Source: Acidibrevibacterium fodinaquatile
Lineage (GTDB): Bacteria; Pseudomonadota; Alphaproteobacteria; Acetobacterales; Acetobacteraceae
NCBI RefSeq assembly: GCF_003352165.1
Contig: NZ_CP029176.1
Location: 992,001-1,056,000 of the forward strand
DNA: 64,000 bases
Direction: 5' to 3'
This document shows positions 26,608 to 36,518 of this stretch, in pieces. The notes below the pieces were generated by a model. It did no database searches and was not told the origin of the DNA. It saw only the letters and a list, made by a program, of their open reading frames with translations. A program made the translations under genes and the position numbers. Each line of letters starts with the position of its first letter. Position 1 is the stretch's first letter.

Positions 26608-28389
26608 ATGACGACGAATGAGATGCGGCCGGGGGCGGAAGTTTTGTTGCGCGCGCTCAAGGAACAGGGCGTCGAGGTGATTTTCGGCTATCCCGGCGGC
26701 GCGGTTTTGCCGATCTATGACGCGATTTTTCAGCAGAACGCCATCCGCCATATCCTCGTCCGCCACGAGCAGGCGGCGGTGCATGCGGCGGAAGGCTATG
26801 CGCGCTCGACCGGCAAGGTCGGCGTCGTGCTGGTGACCAGCGGGCCGGGCGCGACCAATGCCGTCACCGGTCTCGTCGACGCGCTGATGGACAGTATCCC
26901 GATCGTTTGCCTCACCGGCCAGGTGCCGACCCATCTGATCGGCAACGATGCTTTCCAGGAAGCCGACACCACCGGGATCACCCGGCCGGCGACCAAGCAT
27001 AACTATCTCGTCAAGAAATCCGAGGATCTCGCGCGTATCGTCCATGAAGCCTTCTATGTCGCGCGCTCGGGCCGGCCGGGGCCGGTGGTGATCGATCTGC
27101 CGAAGGATATCGTCATCAACCCCGCCCCTTATGCGCCGGCATCAACCGCGCCGCACCGCAGCTATCGCCCGCGTCTCGACCCCGATATGCGGCAGATCGA
27201 GGCGGCGGTTCAGCTTCTCAAAAGCGCGAAACGGCCGATCATCTATACCGGCGGCGGCGTGATCAATGCCGGGCCGGAGGCGGCGGAGATGCTGACCCGG
27301 CTGGTGCGCGAAACCGGGTTTCCCTGCACCTCGACGCTGATGGGGCTCGGGGCGTTTCCCGCCTCTGACCCGCTTTTCCTCGGCATGCTCGGGATGCATG
27401 GGACGGTTGAGGCTAATCTCGCGATGCATGGCTGCGACGTCATGCTCGCGGTCGGTGCGCGCTTCGATGACCGCGTCACCGGCCGGCTCAACGCCTTCAG
27501 CCCGAACGCGCGGAAAATCCATATCGACATCGATCCCGCCAGCATCAACAAGAACGTCGCGGTCGAGGTTGCCATCGTCGCTGATGCCGGGCGCGCGCTC
27601 GCCGCTCTGCTCGCCGCTTGGAAACAGGATAAGACGCCGCCCGATCGCGCCGCGCTCGCCGCCTGGTGGCGCGAGATCGAGACCTGGCGAGAGCGCGATT
27701 GCCTGCGTTACACCCAGGCGACGGCGCCGGGGGCGATCATCAAGCCGCAACACGCGATCCGCAGGCTCTACGAAATCACCAAGGAGTCGGGGCGCGAGAC
27801 CTTCATCACGACCGAGGTCGGCCAGCATCAGATGTGGGCGGCGCAGCATTTCCGCTTCGAGCGCCCCAATCACTGGATGACCTCGGGCGGGCTCGGCACC
27901 ATGGGCTATGGCCTGCCGGCGGCAATGGGCGTCCAAATCGCGCATCCCGACGCGCTGGTGATCGATATCGCCGGCGAGGCGTCGATTCTGATGAATATCC
28001 AGGAGATGAGCACGCTCGCGCAGTATCGCCTGCCGGTAAAAATCTTCATTCTCAACAATCAATACATGGGCATGGTGCGGCAATGGCAGGAATTGCTGCA
28101 TGGCGGCCGCTATGCCGAGAGCTATACCGCGGCGTTGCCGGATTTCGTTCGTCTCGCCGAGAGTTTTCATGCCGTCGGCCTCCGCGCCCGGACGATCGAG
28201 GAGCTTGACCCGGTCATCCACGAGATGCTCGCCAGCGATCGCGCGGTGATCGCCGATATCGCCGTCGATCAGGCGGAAAATTGCTTTCCGATGATCCCCT
28301 CGGGGGCGGCGCATAATGAAATGATCCTCGGCCCCGAGCATGAGAGCGAGGCGGCCGGCATCACCGATGAAGGGCTGGTGCTGGTGTGA
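26608..28389 (+). CDS. ilvB: Acetolactate synthase large subunit, biosynthetic
   Basis: 593 residues, the ThDP- and FAD-dependent catalytic subunit making acetolactate/acetohydroxybutyrate for branched-chain amino acids. The N-terminal ThDP domain (VEVIFGYPGGAVLPIYDAI, with Glu in RHEQAAVHAAEGYAR), the central FAD region (GMHGTVEANLAMHGCDVMLAVGARFDDRVTG) and the C-terminal ThDP domain are present. The Mg/ThDP motif, usually GDAS or GDGS, reads GEAS here (Glu457). Length is normal. Its stop shares a base with the ilvN start (TGATG). Confidence 0.95.
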   Translation: MTTNEMRPGAEVLLRALKEQGVEVIFGYPGGAVLPIYDAIFQQNAIRHILVRHEQAAVHAAEGYARSTGKVGVVLVTSGPGATNAVTGLVDALMDSIPIVCLTGQVPTHLIGNDAFQEADTTGITRPATKHNYLVKKSEDLARIVHEAFYVARSGRPGPVVIDLPKDIVINPAPYAPASTAPHRSYRPRLDPDMRQIEAAVQLLKSAKRPIIYTGGGVINAGPEAAEMLTRLVRETGFPCTSTLMGLGAFPASDPLFLGMLGMHGTVEANLAMHGCDVMLAVGARFDDRVTGRLNAFSPNARKIHIDIDPASINKNVAVEVAIVADAGRALAALLAAWKQDKTPPDRAALAAWWREIETWRERDCLRYTQATAPGAIIKPQHAIRRLYEITKESGRETFITTEVGQHQMWAAQHFRFERPNHWMTSGGLGTMGYGLPAAMGVQIAHPDALVIDIAGEASILMNIQEMSTLAQYRLPVKIFILNNQYMGMVRQWQELLHGGRYAESYTAALPDFVRLAESFHAVGLRARTIEELDPVIHEMLASDRAVIADIAVDQAENCFPMIPSGAAHNEMILGPEHESEAAGITDEGLVLV

Positions 28390-28901
28390 TGGCGAACGGC
28401 AATGGCATGCGCACCGCGACGATCTCGGTCCTGGTCGATAACGAGGCCGGGGTGCTCGCCCGCGTGATTGGGCTTTTTTCCGGCCGTGGCTATAATATCG
28501 ACAGCCTGACGGTGGCGCCGGTCGAGGATGGGCGCGGGCGTTCGCGCATCAATGTCGTGACCTCGGGGACTGAAATGGTGATCGAGCAGATCAAGGCGCA
28601 GCTCGACCGCTTGGTGCCGGTCCATCGTGTCGCCGATCTCTCGAAGGAGGGGCCGCATCTCGCGCGCGAAATGGCGCTGATCAAGATCCTCTGCGCTGGC
28701 GAGAAGCGGGCCGAGGCGCTGCGCCTTGCCGATGCGTTCCGGGCCCGCGTCGTCGATGCGACGACCGAGAGCTTCGTGTTCGAAATGACCGGCAATCCCG
28801 ACAAACTCGATGCGTTTCTCGAGCTGATGCGCCCGCTGGGCTTGGCCGAGGTTTCACGCACCGGGGTCGCCGCGATCGCGCGCGGGGCGCACGTGATTTG
28901 A
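28389..28901 (+). CDS. ilvN: Acetolactate synthase small (regulatory) subunit
   Basis: 170 residues (ATG 28389; the GTG at 28386 is less likely). It activates the large subunit and confers valine feedback control. The N-terminal ACT domain TATISVLVDNEAGVLARVIGLFSGRGYNIDSLTVAPVED (10-48) is typical, followed by the second regulatory domain with LAREMALIKIL and RARVVDATTESFVFEMTGNPDKLDAFLELM. Overlaps ilvB by one base upstream and the next gene by one base downstream, a strongly coupled operon. Confidence 0.95.
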   Translation: MANGNGMRTATISVLVDNEAGVLARVIGLFSGRGYNIDSLTVAPVEDGRGRSRINVVTSGTEMVIEQIKAQLDRLVPVHRVADLSKEGPHLAREMALIKILCAGEKRAEALRLADAFRARVVDATTESFVFEMTGNPDKLDAFLELMRPLGLAEVSRTGVAAIARGAHVI

Positions 28902-29404
28902 TGGCGATGCCTCCCGCGCCTCGCCTGCCGACGCCGGCACAAAATCACGTTCTCGATGTCTATTTTCGTCTCTACCAGAGCCATACGACCATGATGATGC
29001 ACCAAGAACGCTCGCAATATGTCTTGATGCGGGCGTTTTTCCAAATCATCACCGTGGTTTTCGTTGTCGAGCATTTGCCGCTTCAGATGATCAGAGACCA
29101 GAGCATCGTCATGCTCTTGAGTTTTTTCATCAAGATGTCGCTGTTTCTGACCAGCTACACGATGTTACGCAAGGCGCATCGCGCCAATTTTCACGAAACG
29201 ATCGCCGGGGTTTACCTCCGAAAAATCACGGAATTTTTGAAAAGCGAGGATAACGAGATCGATCCCTACGTGACAGAGCGTAAAACAGAAGATAAATACC
29301 GGCTAATCAACTATCTGATTTTTCCGCAGATCAATCGCATGGCGGTCGGCATCACGTTCCTGCTGTTCAGCTTTGCTATCGCCGCTTTCGTGACCATAAA
29401 ATAG
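28901..29404 (+). CDS. Unknown membrane protein inside the ilv operon
   Basis: 167 residues from ATG 28901, whose first base is the last base of the ilvN stop. Three hydrophobic segments are seen (about 45-60, 67-87 and 145-165) with a charged soluble stretch between the second and third (about 92-135). The N-terminal part is Met/His/Gln-rich (TTMMMHQERSQYV). The stretch has visibly lower GC than its neighbours. No family recognised; not a known Ilv protein. The ilvC start follows 9 bases after its stop, so it is expressed with ilvBNC. Confidence 0.8.
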   Translation: MAMPPAPRLPTPAQNHVLDVYFRLYQSHTTMMMHQERSQYVLMRAFFQIITVVFVVEHLPLQMIRDQSIVMLLSFFIKMSLFLTSYTMLRKAHRANFHETIAGVYLRKITEFLKSEDNEIDPYVTERKTEDKYRLINYLIFPQINRMAVGITFLLFSFAIAAFVTIK

Positions 29405-29410
29405 GGGTAA

Positions 29411-30433
<1,023 letters not shown>

Positions 30434-30446
30434 ACGAACGCCCGGC

Positions 30447-30560
30447 TTTAGCGCGCGATCGGTTTAAGTCGATCACGCTCTACCCCTATTTTGGCGAGCA
30501 AGTTGGCCGGTTTTGATTGAACAGGATGGTTCAATCAAAACCTACCTTGCTCTAGCGCGC
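30447..30560. repeat. Two-hairpin intergenic repeat, copy 1
   Basis: About 110 bases nearly identical to 32747-32858 (roughly 6 differences). It contains a perfect hairpin: GGTTTTGATTGAAC (30509-30522), loop AGGATG, GTTCAATCAAAACC (30529-30542), and ends TTGCTCTAGCGCGC. The CTA at 30552-30554 inside it is the stop of the minus-strand coiled-coil gene. A REP/ERIC-like element; whether it is mobile or a transcript-end structure is not shown. Confidence 0.85.
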
Positions 30561-30965
30561 GGCACGCGTCGCACAGAGTTCGGCGATGGCGGCGGCGTCG
30601 GCGCGGAGGGCGGCGGATTTTTGCTCCTTGGCAAAGGTCTCGGCGAGGTTTTCGGCGACGTTGAGGTCTTTCTGGGTCGCGCGTAGCCTGGCCTCGGCGT
30701 GAGCGAGGGCGGCATCGGTCTCGCTTGCGAGCTGCGTGAGCCGCGCCGCCGCTTCCTTCAGCATCTCCCGCCAACCCGGGCTCGCCGGCGCCGAGGCCGC
30801 GGCCGCGCTTGCCTTCCGCTCCGCGAGGTAGCGGGCGAGATCCGCGACCTGCCTTCGCCGATGGCGTTGCCACTCGGCCTCGCGCGCTGCCGTCTGCTGC
30901 GCCATTTCGCGCGCCAGCGTCAAGGTTTCGATGGTGCCGCGGTTCAGGATGCCGTGTCGGGTCAT
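30552..30965 (-). CDS. Hypothetical coiled-coil protein
   Basis: 137 residues, Ala/Arg/Glu-rich, predicted to be almost entirely alpha-helical with heptad-like spacing (about 15-50 and 65-125). No signal peptide or TM segment. It resembles FliJ-like or phage-shock-type small coiled coils in composition only, so no name is given. Its stop codon lies inside repeat copy 1. No flagellar gene is nearby. The frame is credible because the protein lacks shadows of other genes, but composition makes false positives possible. Confidence 0.55.
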   Translation of the reverse strand: MTRHGILNRGTIETLTLAREMAQQTAAREAEWQRHRRRQVADLARYLAERKASAAAASAPASPGWREMLKEAAARLTQLASETDAALAHAEARLRATQKDLNVAENLAETFAKEQKSAALRADAAAIAELCATRAAR

Positions 30966-31052
30966 TCCGTTCTCTCGCCTGGTCTTGCGCGCAGCATCGC
31001 CGAAAATAGTTAACCGAAGATGGCCGCTTGTCGCGCCGCCGGAGAGCGCTTA

Positions 31053-31592
31053 TTGCATCGCCGCATGCGCCGTATTCTTCCGATCGCCGTCCTTCTTCTC
31101 CCGCTCGCCGCCGCCGCCGCCGAACCGGCAGCCAAGCGCCCGCCGGACCGCGCCGATACGCCGCAACCGCTCGGCACCTTCGAGGCGTGGACGGCAGCGA
31201 CCCATCACGAAGCCGATCAGCTCGTCTGCTACGCCTTCACCCGGGTGCGCAGCTCGTCGACGAAGATCGCCGGCCGCGGCGATGTTATCCTTTCGGTGAC
31301 CGAGCGCCCCTCCGGGCGTGACGCGGTCGCGCTCAGCGCGGGCTACACCTACCCCCCCGGCGCCGAGGTTCGCCTGCAAGTGGAGAAGGCGAGTTTTCCC
31401 CTCTATACCGCGCAGCGCTCGGCGTTCGCGCGTGACGGTCATGCCGTCGTCGCCGCCCTTCTCAAAACCCATGCGCGCGAGATCCAGACCCATGCGCCGG
31501 CGCTGCGCCATTTGCAGGTGACCGATCAGTTTAGCCTGCGTGGCTTCGCGCAGGCTTATGCTGCGATCACCAAGGCGTGTCCGGCAAAATGA
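31053..31592 (+). CDS. Invasion-associated locus B (IalB)-like exported protein
   Basis: 179 residues from TTG 31053 (GGAGAG 6 bases upstream); ATG 31065 is the alternative start. A signal peptide (MRRILPIAVLLLPLAAAAA) is followed by an IalB-type core: TFEAWTAA, the conserved CYAF, ILSVTERPSGRDAVALSAGYTYPPGAEVRLQV and a C-terminal TDQFSLRGFAQAYAAITKACP. IalB proteins are small periplasmic/outer-membrane-associated proteins of alphaproteobacteria; the name comes from Bartonella invasion and implies nothing about virulence here. The stop overlaps the rlmN start (ATGA). Confidence 0.85.
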   Translation: MHRRMRRILPIAVLLLPLAAAAAEPAAKRPPDRADTPQPLGTFEAWTAATHHEADQLVCYAFTRVRSSSTKIAGRGDVILSVTERPSGRDAVALSAGYTYPPGAEVRLQVEKASFPLYTAQRSAFARDGHAVVAALLKTHAREIQTHAPALRHLQVTDQFSLRGFAQAYAAITKACPAK

Positions 31593-32749
31593 GCGTGGGC
31601 GCCGATCTTGCTCTGCGTGAGGATGAGCGGGCGCGCATCCTCGCCAAGGCGGCGCTTTTTTCCCCGCCCAGCGCCGAGCTTGCCGACGGACGGCGCGATC
31701 TGATCGGGCTTTCGCGCGAGGATCTGGCGGCGGCGTTGACCGAGCTCGATCTGCCGGCGTTTCGGGTCAAGCAGGTCTGGCATTGGATCTATCATCAAGG
31801 GGTGCGCGATTTTTCGCGGATGTCGTCGATCGCGCGCCCGCTGCAGGAGCGGCTGGCCGAGCGCTTCGTGATCGCGCGGCCCGAGGTCGCGCGGCGCCAC
31901 AAGAGCAATGATGATTCGGAGAAATTCCTCTTTCGTCTGCGCGATGCGGCTTCGGTGGAGACGGTCTATATTCCCGATCCTGTCGAGGATCGCGGCGCCG
32001 TCTGTCTCTCGTCGCAGGTCGGCTGCACACTCTCCTGCCGATTTTGCCACACCGGGACGCAGCGGCTCGAGCGCAATCTTTCGGCAGCCGAGATCGTCGG
32101 CCAGTTCATGGCGCTGCGCGACGCCTATGGCGAATGGCCGAGCCCGAAAGGGGAGACGCCGCGCCTGCTCTCCACCATCGTGCTGATGGGGATGGGCGAG
32201 CCGCTCTACAATTATGAGAACGTCGCGCGCGCCATGACCATCATCATGGACAATGAGGGCATCGCGCTCTCGCGCCGGCGGATCACGCTGTCGACCTCGG
32301 GCGTGGTGCCGATGATGGACCGCGCCGGGGCCGAACTCGGGGTCAATCTCGCGGTCTCGCTGCACGCCGTGCGCGACGATCTGCGTGATGAATTGGTGCC
32401 GCTCAACCGCAAATACCCGATCGCCGAGCTGATCGCCGCCTGCCGGCGTTATCCCGGTGCCTCGAATGCGCGGCGGATCACCTTCGAATATGTCATGCTG
32501 CGCGGCGTCAATGACAGCGAGGCCGACGCGCGTGAACTCGTCCGCCTGATCGCCGGGCTTCCCGCCAAGGTCAATCTCATCCCCTTCAATCCGTGGCCGG
32601 GGAGCGCGTTCGCGCCGAGCACGCCGGTCGCGATCCGTCGTTTCGCCGAAATCGTGATGGACGCCGGCTATGCGGCGCCGGTGCGCACGCCGCGCGGGCG
32701 CGACATCCTCGCCGCTTGCGGGCAATTGCGGACCGAGGCCGCCGACTAG
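31589..32749 (+). CDS. rlmN: Dual-specificity 23S rRNA/tRNA (adenine-C2) methyltransferase RlmN
   Basis: 386 residues from ATG 31589 (4-base overlap with the upstream stop). A radical SAM enzyme that methylates A2503 of 23S rRNA and A37 of some tRNAs. The C-x3-C-x2-C motif is in VGCTLSCRFCHTG, the SAM region in VLMGMGEPLYNYENV, and the two cysteines that carry the methyl intermediate match VCLSSQVGC and DILAACGQL near the C-terminus. The stop codon TAG forms the first three bases of repeat copy 2. Confidence 0.95.
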   Translation: MSVGADLALREDERARILAKAALFSPPSAELADGRRDLIGLSREDLAAALTELDLPAFRVKQVWHWIYHQGVRDFSRMSSIARPLQERLAERFVIARPEVARRHKSNDDSEKFLFRLRDAASVETVYIPDPVEDRGAVCLSSQVGCTLSCRFCHTGTQRLERNLSAAEIVGQFMALRDAYGEWPSPKGETPRLLSTIVLMGMGEPLYNYENVARAMTIIMDNEGIALSRRRITLSTSGVVPMMDRAGAELGVNLAVSLHAVRDDLRDELVPLNRKYPIAELIAACRRYPGASNARRITFEYVMLRGVNDSEADARELVRLIAGLPAKVNLIPFNPWPGSAFAPSTPVAIRRFAEIVMDAGYAAPVRTPRGRDILAACGQLRTEAAD

Positions 32750-32858
32750 AGCGCGATCGGTGTAAGTCGATCACGCTCTACACCTATTTTGGCGAGCACG
32801 TTGGCCGGTTTTGATGGAACAGGATGGTTCAATCAAAACCTACCTTGCTCTAGCGCGC
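32747..32858. repeat. Two-hairpin intergenic repeat, copy 2
   Basis: Second copy of the 30447-30560 element. Hairpin one: TAGAGCGCGATC (32747-32758) with GATCACGCTCTA (about 32769-32780), one mismatch. Hairpin two: GGTTTTGATGGAAC (32807-32820) with GTTCAATCAAAACC (32827-32840), one mismatch. It starts with the rlmN stop codon and ends 6 bases before the stop of the convergent EAL gene, so it separates two convergent genes and could terminate both. Confidence 0.85.
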
Positions 32859-32863
32859 CGCGA

Positions 32864-34450
32864 TCATTCCCATTTTCCGGCGCTGGCGCCGCGGCGGCGG
32901 GCAACCCCGCTCGCGTTTTCGGGCAGTGGGCCGGCGCGACCAAACAGCCAGCCCTGGCCGTAGGTGATGCCGAGGCCGTGCAGGATCTCGGCTTCGGATT
33001 CGCTTTCGATCCGCTCGGCGACCATCGCGCAGCCGGCGGCGCGGGCGATTTCGGCCATCGCGGCGACGAAATCGCGCTCTCGCCCGGGCTGCGCGACGCC
33101 AGGGACGTAGGAGCCGTCGAGCTTGACATAATCGGCCGGCACCGCGCGCAGAATGCGCATATCGGCCGAGCCCGCGCCAAAATCATCGAGACAGAACGGA
33201 ATGCCGAGCCCGCGCAGCGCCTCGGCGCCTTGGCGTACTTGCTCGAGATCCTCGATCTCGGCGGTTTCGGTCATCTCGACGATGACACGGCCTTTCGCGG
33301 CCCCTGCGAGTTGCGCGAGCAGACCGGCGCGAAATCCGCCATCCTGGAGCGAAAGGCTGGAAATATTGAAAGCGATCGGCGCCGGCGCGTGGCTCGCGAC
33401 GGCAGCGGCCCGTTTCGCGACCGCGAGATCGAGTTCGTGGGCAAGGCCGACCGTCTCGATCAGGGTGACGAAATCCTGCGTCCCGCCGATCTCGACCCCG
33501 TTGATCGCTTGTGGGCGAAGCAACGCCTCGTAATGATGCAGGCCGCGATCGCCGAGGCGGACGATTGGCTGATAGAGCAATTGATAGCGTTCTTCACGGA
33601 TCGCCCGGCGCAGCGCCGCGGCGTGCTTGCCCGCCTGGCGGACATAATCGGCGAGCCCACCAGCGAACCCGGCTTTGGCCAGCCCTTCGATCCCGCCGCG
33701 GGCGAACACGCCAAGGGCGTGACGAAGCGCCCGCGCCATCTGATCCGGGGTGAGCGCGTCGGCAGCCAAACTGAGCCGCTGTGCGGCGACAGTGCCGGTG
33801 ACGCCATGGGTTCGCAGGGCGGCTTCCAGCTCGGCGACGACGGCGACGATGCTCTGTGATGGCCCCGACTCCGCCAGAAAGCTGATCCGGCCCGGCGCCG
33901 CCTCGCCGACCAGGGCGCCGGGGATGATCTCCTCCAACACTGCGCCGATCGCAACACCCTGATGTCGGGTCGGATCCGAGGCGGAGATTTCGAGGAGATT
34001 GAGTTCGCCGCCCTCGCCTTGGCGAACGCGTGCCTGTGCCGCCTCCAAAACCGGCCGCATCGCGGCGCCGCTCGCCGGTTTGCCGAGCGGCAGCGGCAAG
34101 GCCGCGAATGTCAGGCAAAGCTTGGCGGGGCGGCCGGCTTCGGCGAACAACAGGCCGGCGAGGGCGCGCGGCGTGCGCGCCTTGTCGGCGAGACGCAGCG
34201 TCATCGGCACTTGCCGCCCGCGCATCGGAAGGAGGGTGAGCGCCTGGTCGAGCGCCTCGCGATCACCCGGCGCCACCAAGTCACGCACCTTCTGGCCGAC
34301 GAAACTTTCTGACGGGCGACCAAGCAGCGAGTGGAAAGCGCCAATCGCGAAGGTGATGGTGCCCTCCGTCGTCGCTTCGACCAGGAGATCGGCGGCGGCA
34401 AAGGAGAAGGTGACGAAACGCTCGCGCGGGGGGTGCGGGGCTGCGGTCAT
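32864..34450 (-). CDS. PAS-like/EAL-domain c-di-GMP phosphodiesterase
   Basis: 528 residues. Residues ~15-120 look like a PAS domain (TITFAIGAFHSLLGRPSESFVGQKVRDLV), ~135-255 a divergent middle domain (possibly degenerate GGDEF; no GGDEF motif seen), and ~275-515 an EAL domain. Catalytic residues are present: YEALLRP (E308), FNIS (N362), VEMTE (E392/E395), LDDFGAGS (D422, D423), YVKLDG (K443), a later Glu in VAERIES and the YGQGWLFGR stretch. Probably an active phosphodiesterase lowering c-di-GMP. No TM segment. The gene lies 9 bases downstream of the chemoreceptor gene, suggesting co-expression. Confidence 0.9.
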   Translation of the reverse strand: MTAAPHPPRERFVTFSFAAADLLVEATTEGTITFAIGAFHSLLGRPSESFVGQKVRDLVAPGDREALDQALTLLPMRGRQVPMTLRLADKARTPRALAGLLFAEAGRPAKLCLTFAALPLPLGKPASGAAMRPVLEAAQARVRQGEGGELNLLEISASDPTRHQGVAIGAVLEEIIPGALVGEAAPGRISFLAESGPSQSIVAVVAELEAALRTHGVTGTVAAQRLSLAADALTPDQMARALRHALGVFARGGIEGLAKAGFAGGLADYVRQAGKHAAALRRAIREERYQLLYQPIVRLGDRGLHHYEALLRPQAINGVEIGGTQDFVTLIETVGLAHELDLAVAKRAAAVASHAPAPIAFNISSLSLQDGGFRAGLLAQLAGAAKGRVIVEMTETAEIEDLEQVRQGAEALRGLGIPFCLDDFGAGSADMRILRAVPADYVKLDGSYVPGVAQPGRERDFVAAMAEIARAAGCAMVAERIESESEAEILHGLGITYGQGWLFGRAGPLPENASGVARRRGASAGKWE

Positions 34451-34459
34451 GGCGTGGCG

Positions 34460-35959
34460 CTATGCGGCGCGGATCGAGGTGACGAAGCTGTCCACTTCCT
34501 TGCGTAGCGTCTCCGAGAGCGAGGAAAGGCCGGTCGCGGCGACAAGGGTCCGTTCCGCCGCCGCGCCGATTTCGCTCGAGGTTTGCGTAATGCCGCCGAG
34601 ATTACGGTTGACATTGTCGGTGCCTTGCGCCGCGCGCTGGATGCTGTCGGCGATCTCGCCGGTTGCGGCGCCCTGCTGCTCGACGGCCGCGGCGATGGCG
34701 TTGGCGATCTCGTTAATGCGGCCGATGGTGCCGTCGATCCCCCGGATTGCCGACACCGCCTCGCCGGTGGCGCTCTGGATGCCCTGGATCTGGGTGGCGA
34801 TTTCCTCGGTCGCGCGGGCGGTTTGGTTGGCGAGGGCCTTGACCTCGCTCGCGACAACCGCGAACCCCTTGCCGTGTTCGCCGGCCCGCGCCGCCTCGAT
34901 CGTCGCGTTCAGCGCAAGAAGATTGGTCTGGCCGGCGATATCCTGAATCATGCTCACGACCTCGCCGATTTTTTGCGCTGCCTGGGCAAGGCCGGTTACC
35001 TTGTCATTGGTGCGCCGCGCTTCCTCGGCGGCTTGGCCCGCAACCCCCGCCGAACTCGCAACCTGCTGACTGATTTCGCGGATCGAGGCGGTCAGTTGCT
35101 CGGTCGCCCCAGCGACGCTTTGCACATTGGCCGAGGCGCTGTCCGAAGCCGTGGCCACGAGGCCGACGCGCTCGGTCGCGTCATTGGCGGCCTGGCTCAT
35201 CGCCGCTGAGGTTGCCCGCATCTCGATCGCGGCGGTGGCGACGTTTTGCACGAGATCGCCGACCCGCTCCTCGAACCCGGCGGCGAGACGGCGCAATTGC
35301 GCTGCCGCCGCCTCCTGAAGCCGGCGCTCGGCGGCCTCGCGTTCGACGACGGCGGCACTTTCCGCCGCCCGCGCCGCTTCGAGCTCGGCCATTTGGCGGG
35401 CGGATCGCGCGATCAGCCGAGCGAGCGCGTCGGCAAGCCACATCAACACGCCGGCCTCCGACACCAGGATCACCGCATGCATGACGACGCGGCCGAAATC
35501 CGCGCCGCCGGGGTAGATCGCCGCCGGGAGCAGGAAATTCAGCACGAGATGATGCACCGCGACCGCGACCGCGCCGGCGAGGATCGCGCCAGCGTCGCAA
35601 TAAACCACGAGGCCGGCGAGGGTCGCGAAGAAATACATATGCATGTCGATCTGCCAGGGATGGCCCGCCATCGCGAACACCGCCAACGCCACCATCGCCA
35701 TTGCCGCCACCGCGACGACGAGGCGGGTCGAGGCGCCATTCCCCGCCATCCGCCACGACAGCGTTGCCGCCCCGGCGAACACCACGGCAAGCAACGCGGG
35801 TATCAGCATCGGGAGGCCGCGGGCAGCGGCGATGGCGACGATCAGCGCGACATTGGCCCAGAGAAAGGCGATCAATCCCCGGCTCGCGCTCTCGCGAAGC
35901 CGCGTCAGCGTGGCATCGCCGGCCATCATCGCGGCCGGACGGGTCTCAGAGGGGCTCAT
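34460..35959 (-). CDS. Methyl-accepting chemotaxis protein with multi-TM sensor
   Basis: 500 residues from ATG 35959 ([12 protein letters not shown] overlap with the upstream gene; the longer frame to 36013 is less likely). The N-terminal ~190 residues contain about six transmembrane helices with conserved [19 protein letters not shown] and [24 protein letters not shown]. There is no large periplasmic ligand domain, so sensing is within or at the membrane. A coiled coil and signalling domain follow, with the hairpin tip [21 protein letters not shown] then [15 protein letters not shown]. Chemotaxis or related signalling; no che genes in the window. Confidence 0.92.
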   Translation of the reverse strand: MSPSETRPAAMMAGDATLTRLRESASRGLIAFLWANVALIVAIAAARGLPMLIPALLAVVFAGAATLSWRMAGNGASTRLVVAVAAMAMVALAVFAMAGHPWQIDMHMYFFATLAGLVVYCDAGAILAGAVAVAVHHLVLNFLLPAAIYPGGADFGRVVMHAVILVSEAGVLMWLADALARLIARSARQMAELEAARAAESAAVVEREAAERRLQEAAAAQLRRLAAGFEERVGDLVQNVATAAIEMRATSAAMSQAANDATERVGLVATASDSASANVQSVAGATEQLTASIREISQQVASSAGVAGQAAEEARRTNDKVTGLAQAAQKIGEVVSMIQDIAGQTNLLALNATIEAARAGEHGKGFAVVASEVKALANQTARATEEIATQIQGIQSATGEAVSAIRGIDGTIGRINEIANAIAAAVEQQGAATGEIADSIQRAAQGTDNVNRNLGGITQTSSEIGAAAERTLVAATGLSSLSETLRKEVDSFVTSIRAA

Positions 35960-36345
35960 GATGAAATTTTCCCAGTGCAGCCACCAAGGGCTTGTGGATC
36001 GAGGAGCAACCACGCCCCGGCTTGGCGCAGCCGGGCGAGGCTATCAGCGTGCTCGAGACGAACGATCAGGATTGCCGGGATGGCGCCGGTGCGAATGATC
36101 GTGACCCCGGCCGCGGACGCGGCGAGAAAGCTGCGTGTCGCATGCCACCACGGGGGAAAAACGGCGGCACGGACGGCGCCTGTCGACACCCCACCCGGCG
36201 CGCCAATCCCGGGCGTGGTCGGCGGCGGCGCCAGCGTCAGCATGGCGAGCGCGAGCGTGCTGACGATGAGCAGCAGCGCCGCATTCGCCGCCACTGGCCA
36301 AGGCCGAATGCTGCGCGCTGAGGGGCTATTGGTGGAGCGAAACAT
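35956..36345 (-). CDS. Conserved hypothetical membrane protein coupled to the chemoreceptor
   Basis: 129 residues with one N-terminal transmembrane helix (about 20-40). The C-terminal part [45 protein letters not shown] ends in a motif I associate with small uncharacterised alphaproteobacterial proteins. The stop overlaps the start of the chemoreceptor gene by 4 bases (ATGA), so the two are translated together. Function unknown; topology suggests a periplasmic/cytoplasmic sensor accessory. Confidence 0.7.
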   Translation of the reverse strand: MFRSTNSPSARSIRPWPVAANAALLLIVSTLALAMLTLAPPPTTPGIGAPGGVSTGAVRAAVFPPWWHATRSFLAASAAGVTIIRTGAIPAILIVRLEHADSLARLRQAGAWLLLDPQALGGCTGKISS

Positions 36346-36518
36346 GCTCCGACCCTAGCCGCTCTTGGTCAAGATTGGCTTAACGCTCGTGCCTCTGGCC
36401 TGGGTTCGCGGTCCAGATCAGCGGCCCCGCCGTTTCCGCCAGCAGGCGATGGATGAAGACGCGCAAGCCGGCACGCGCAATTGAGTGGCGGGCGCGATCA
36501 GGCTAGGGTCGGCGCCGC

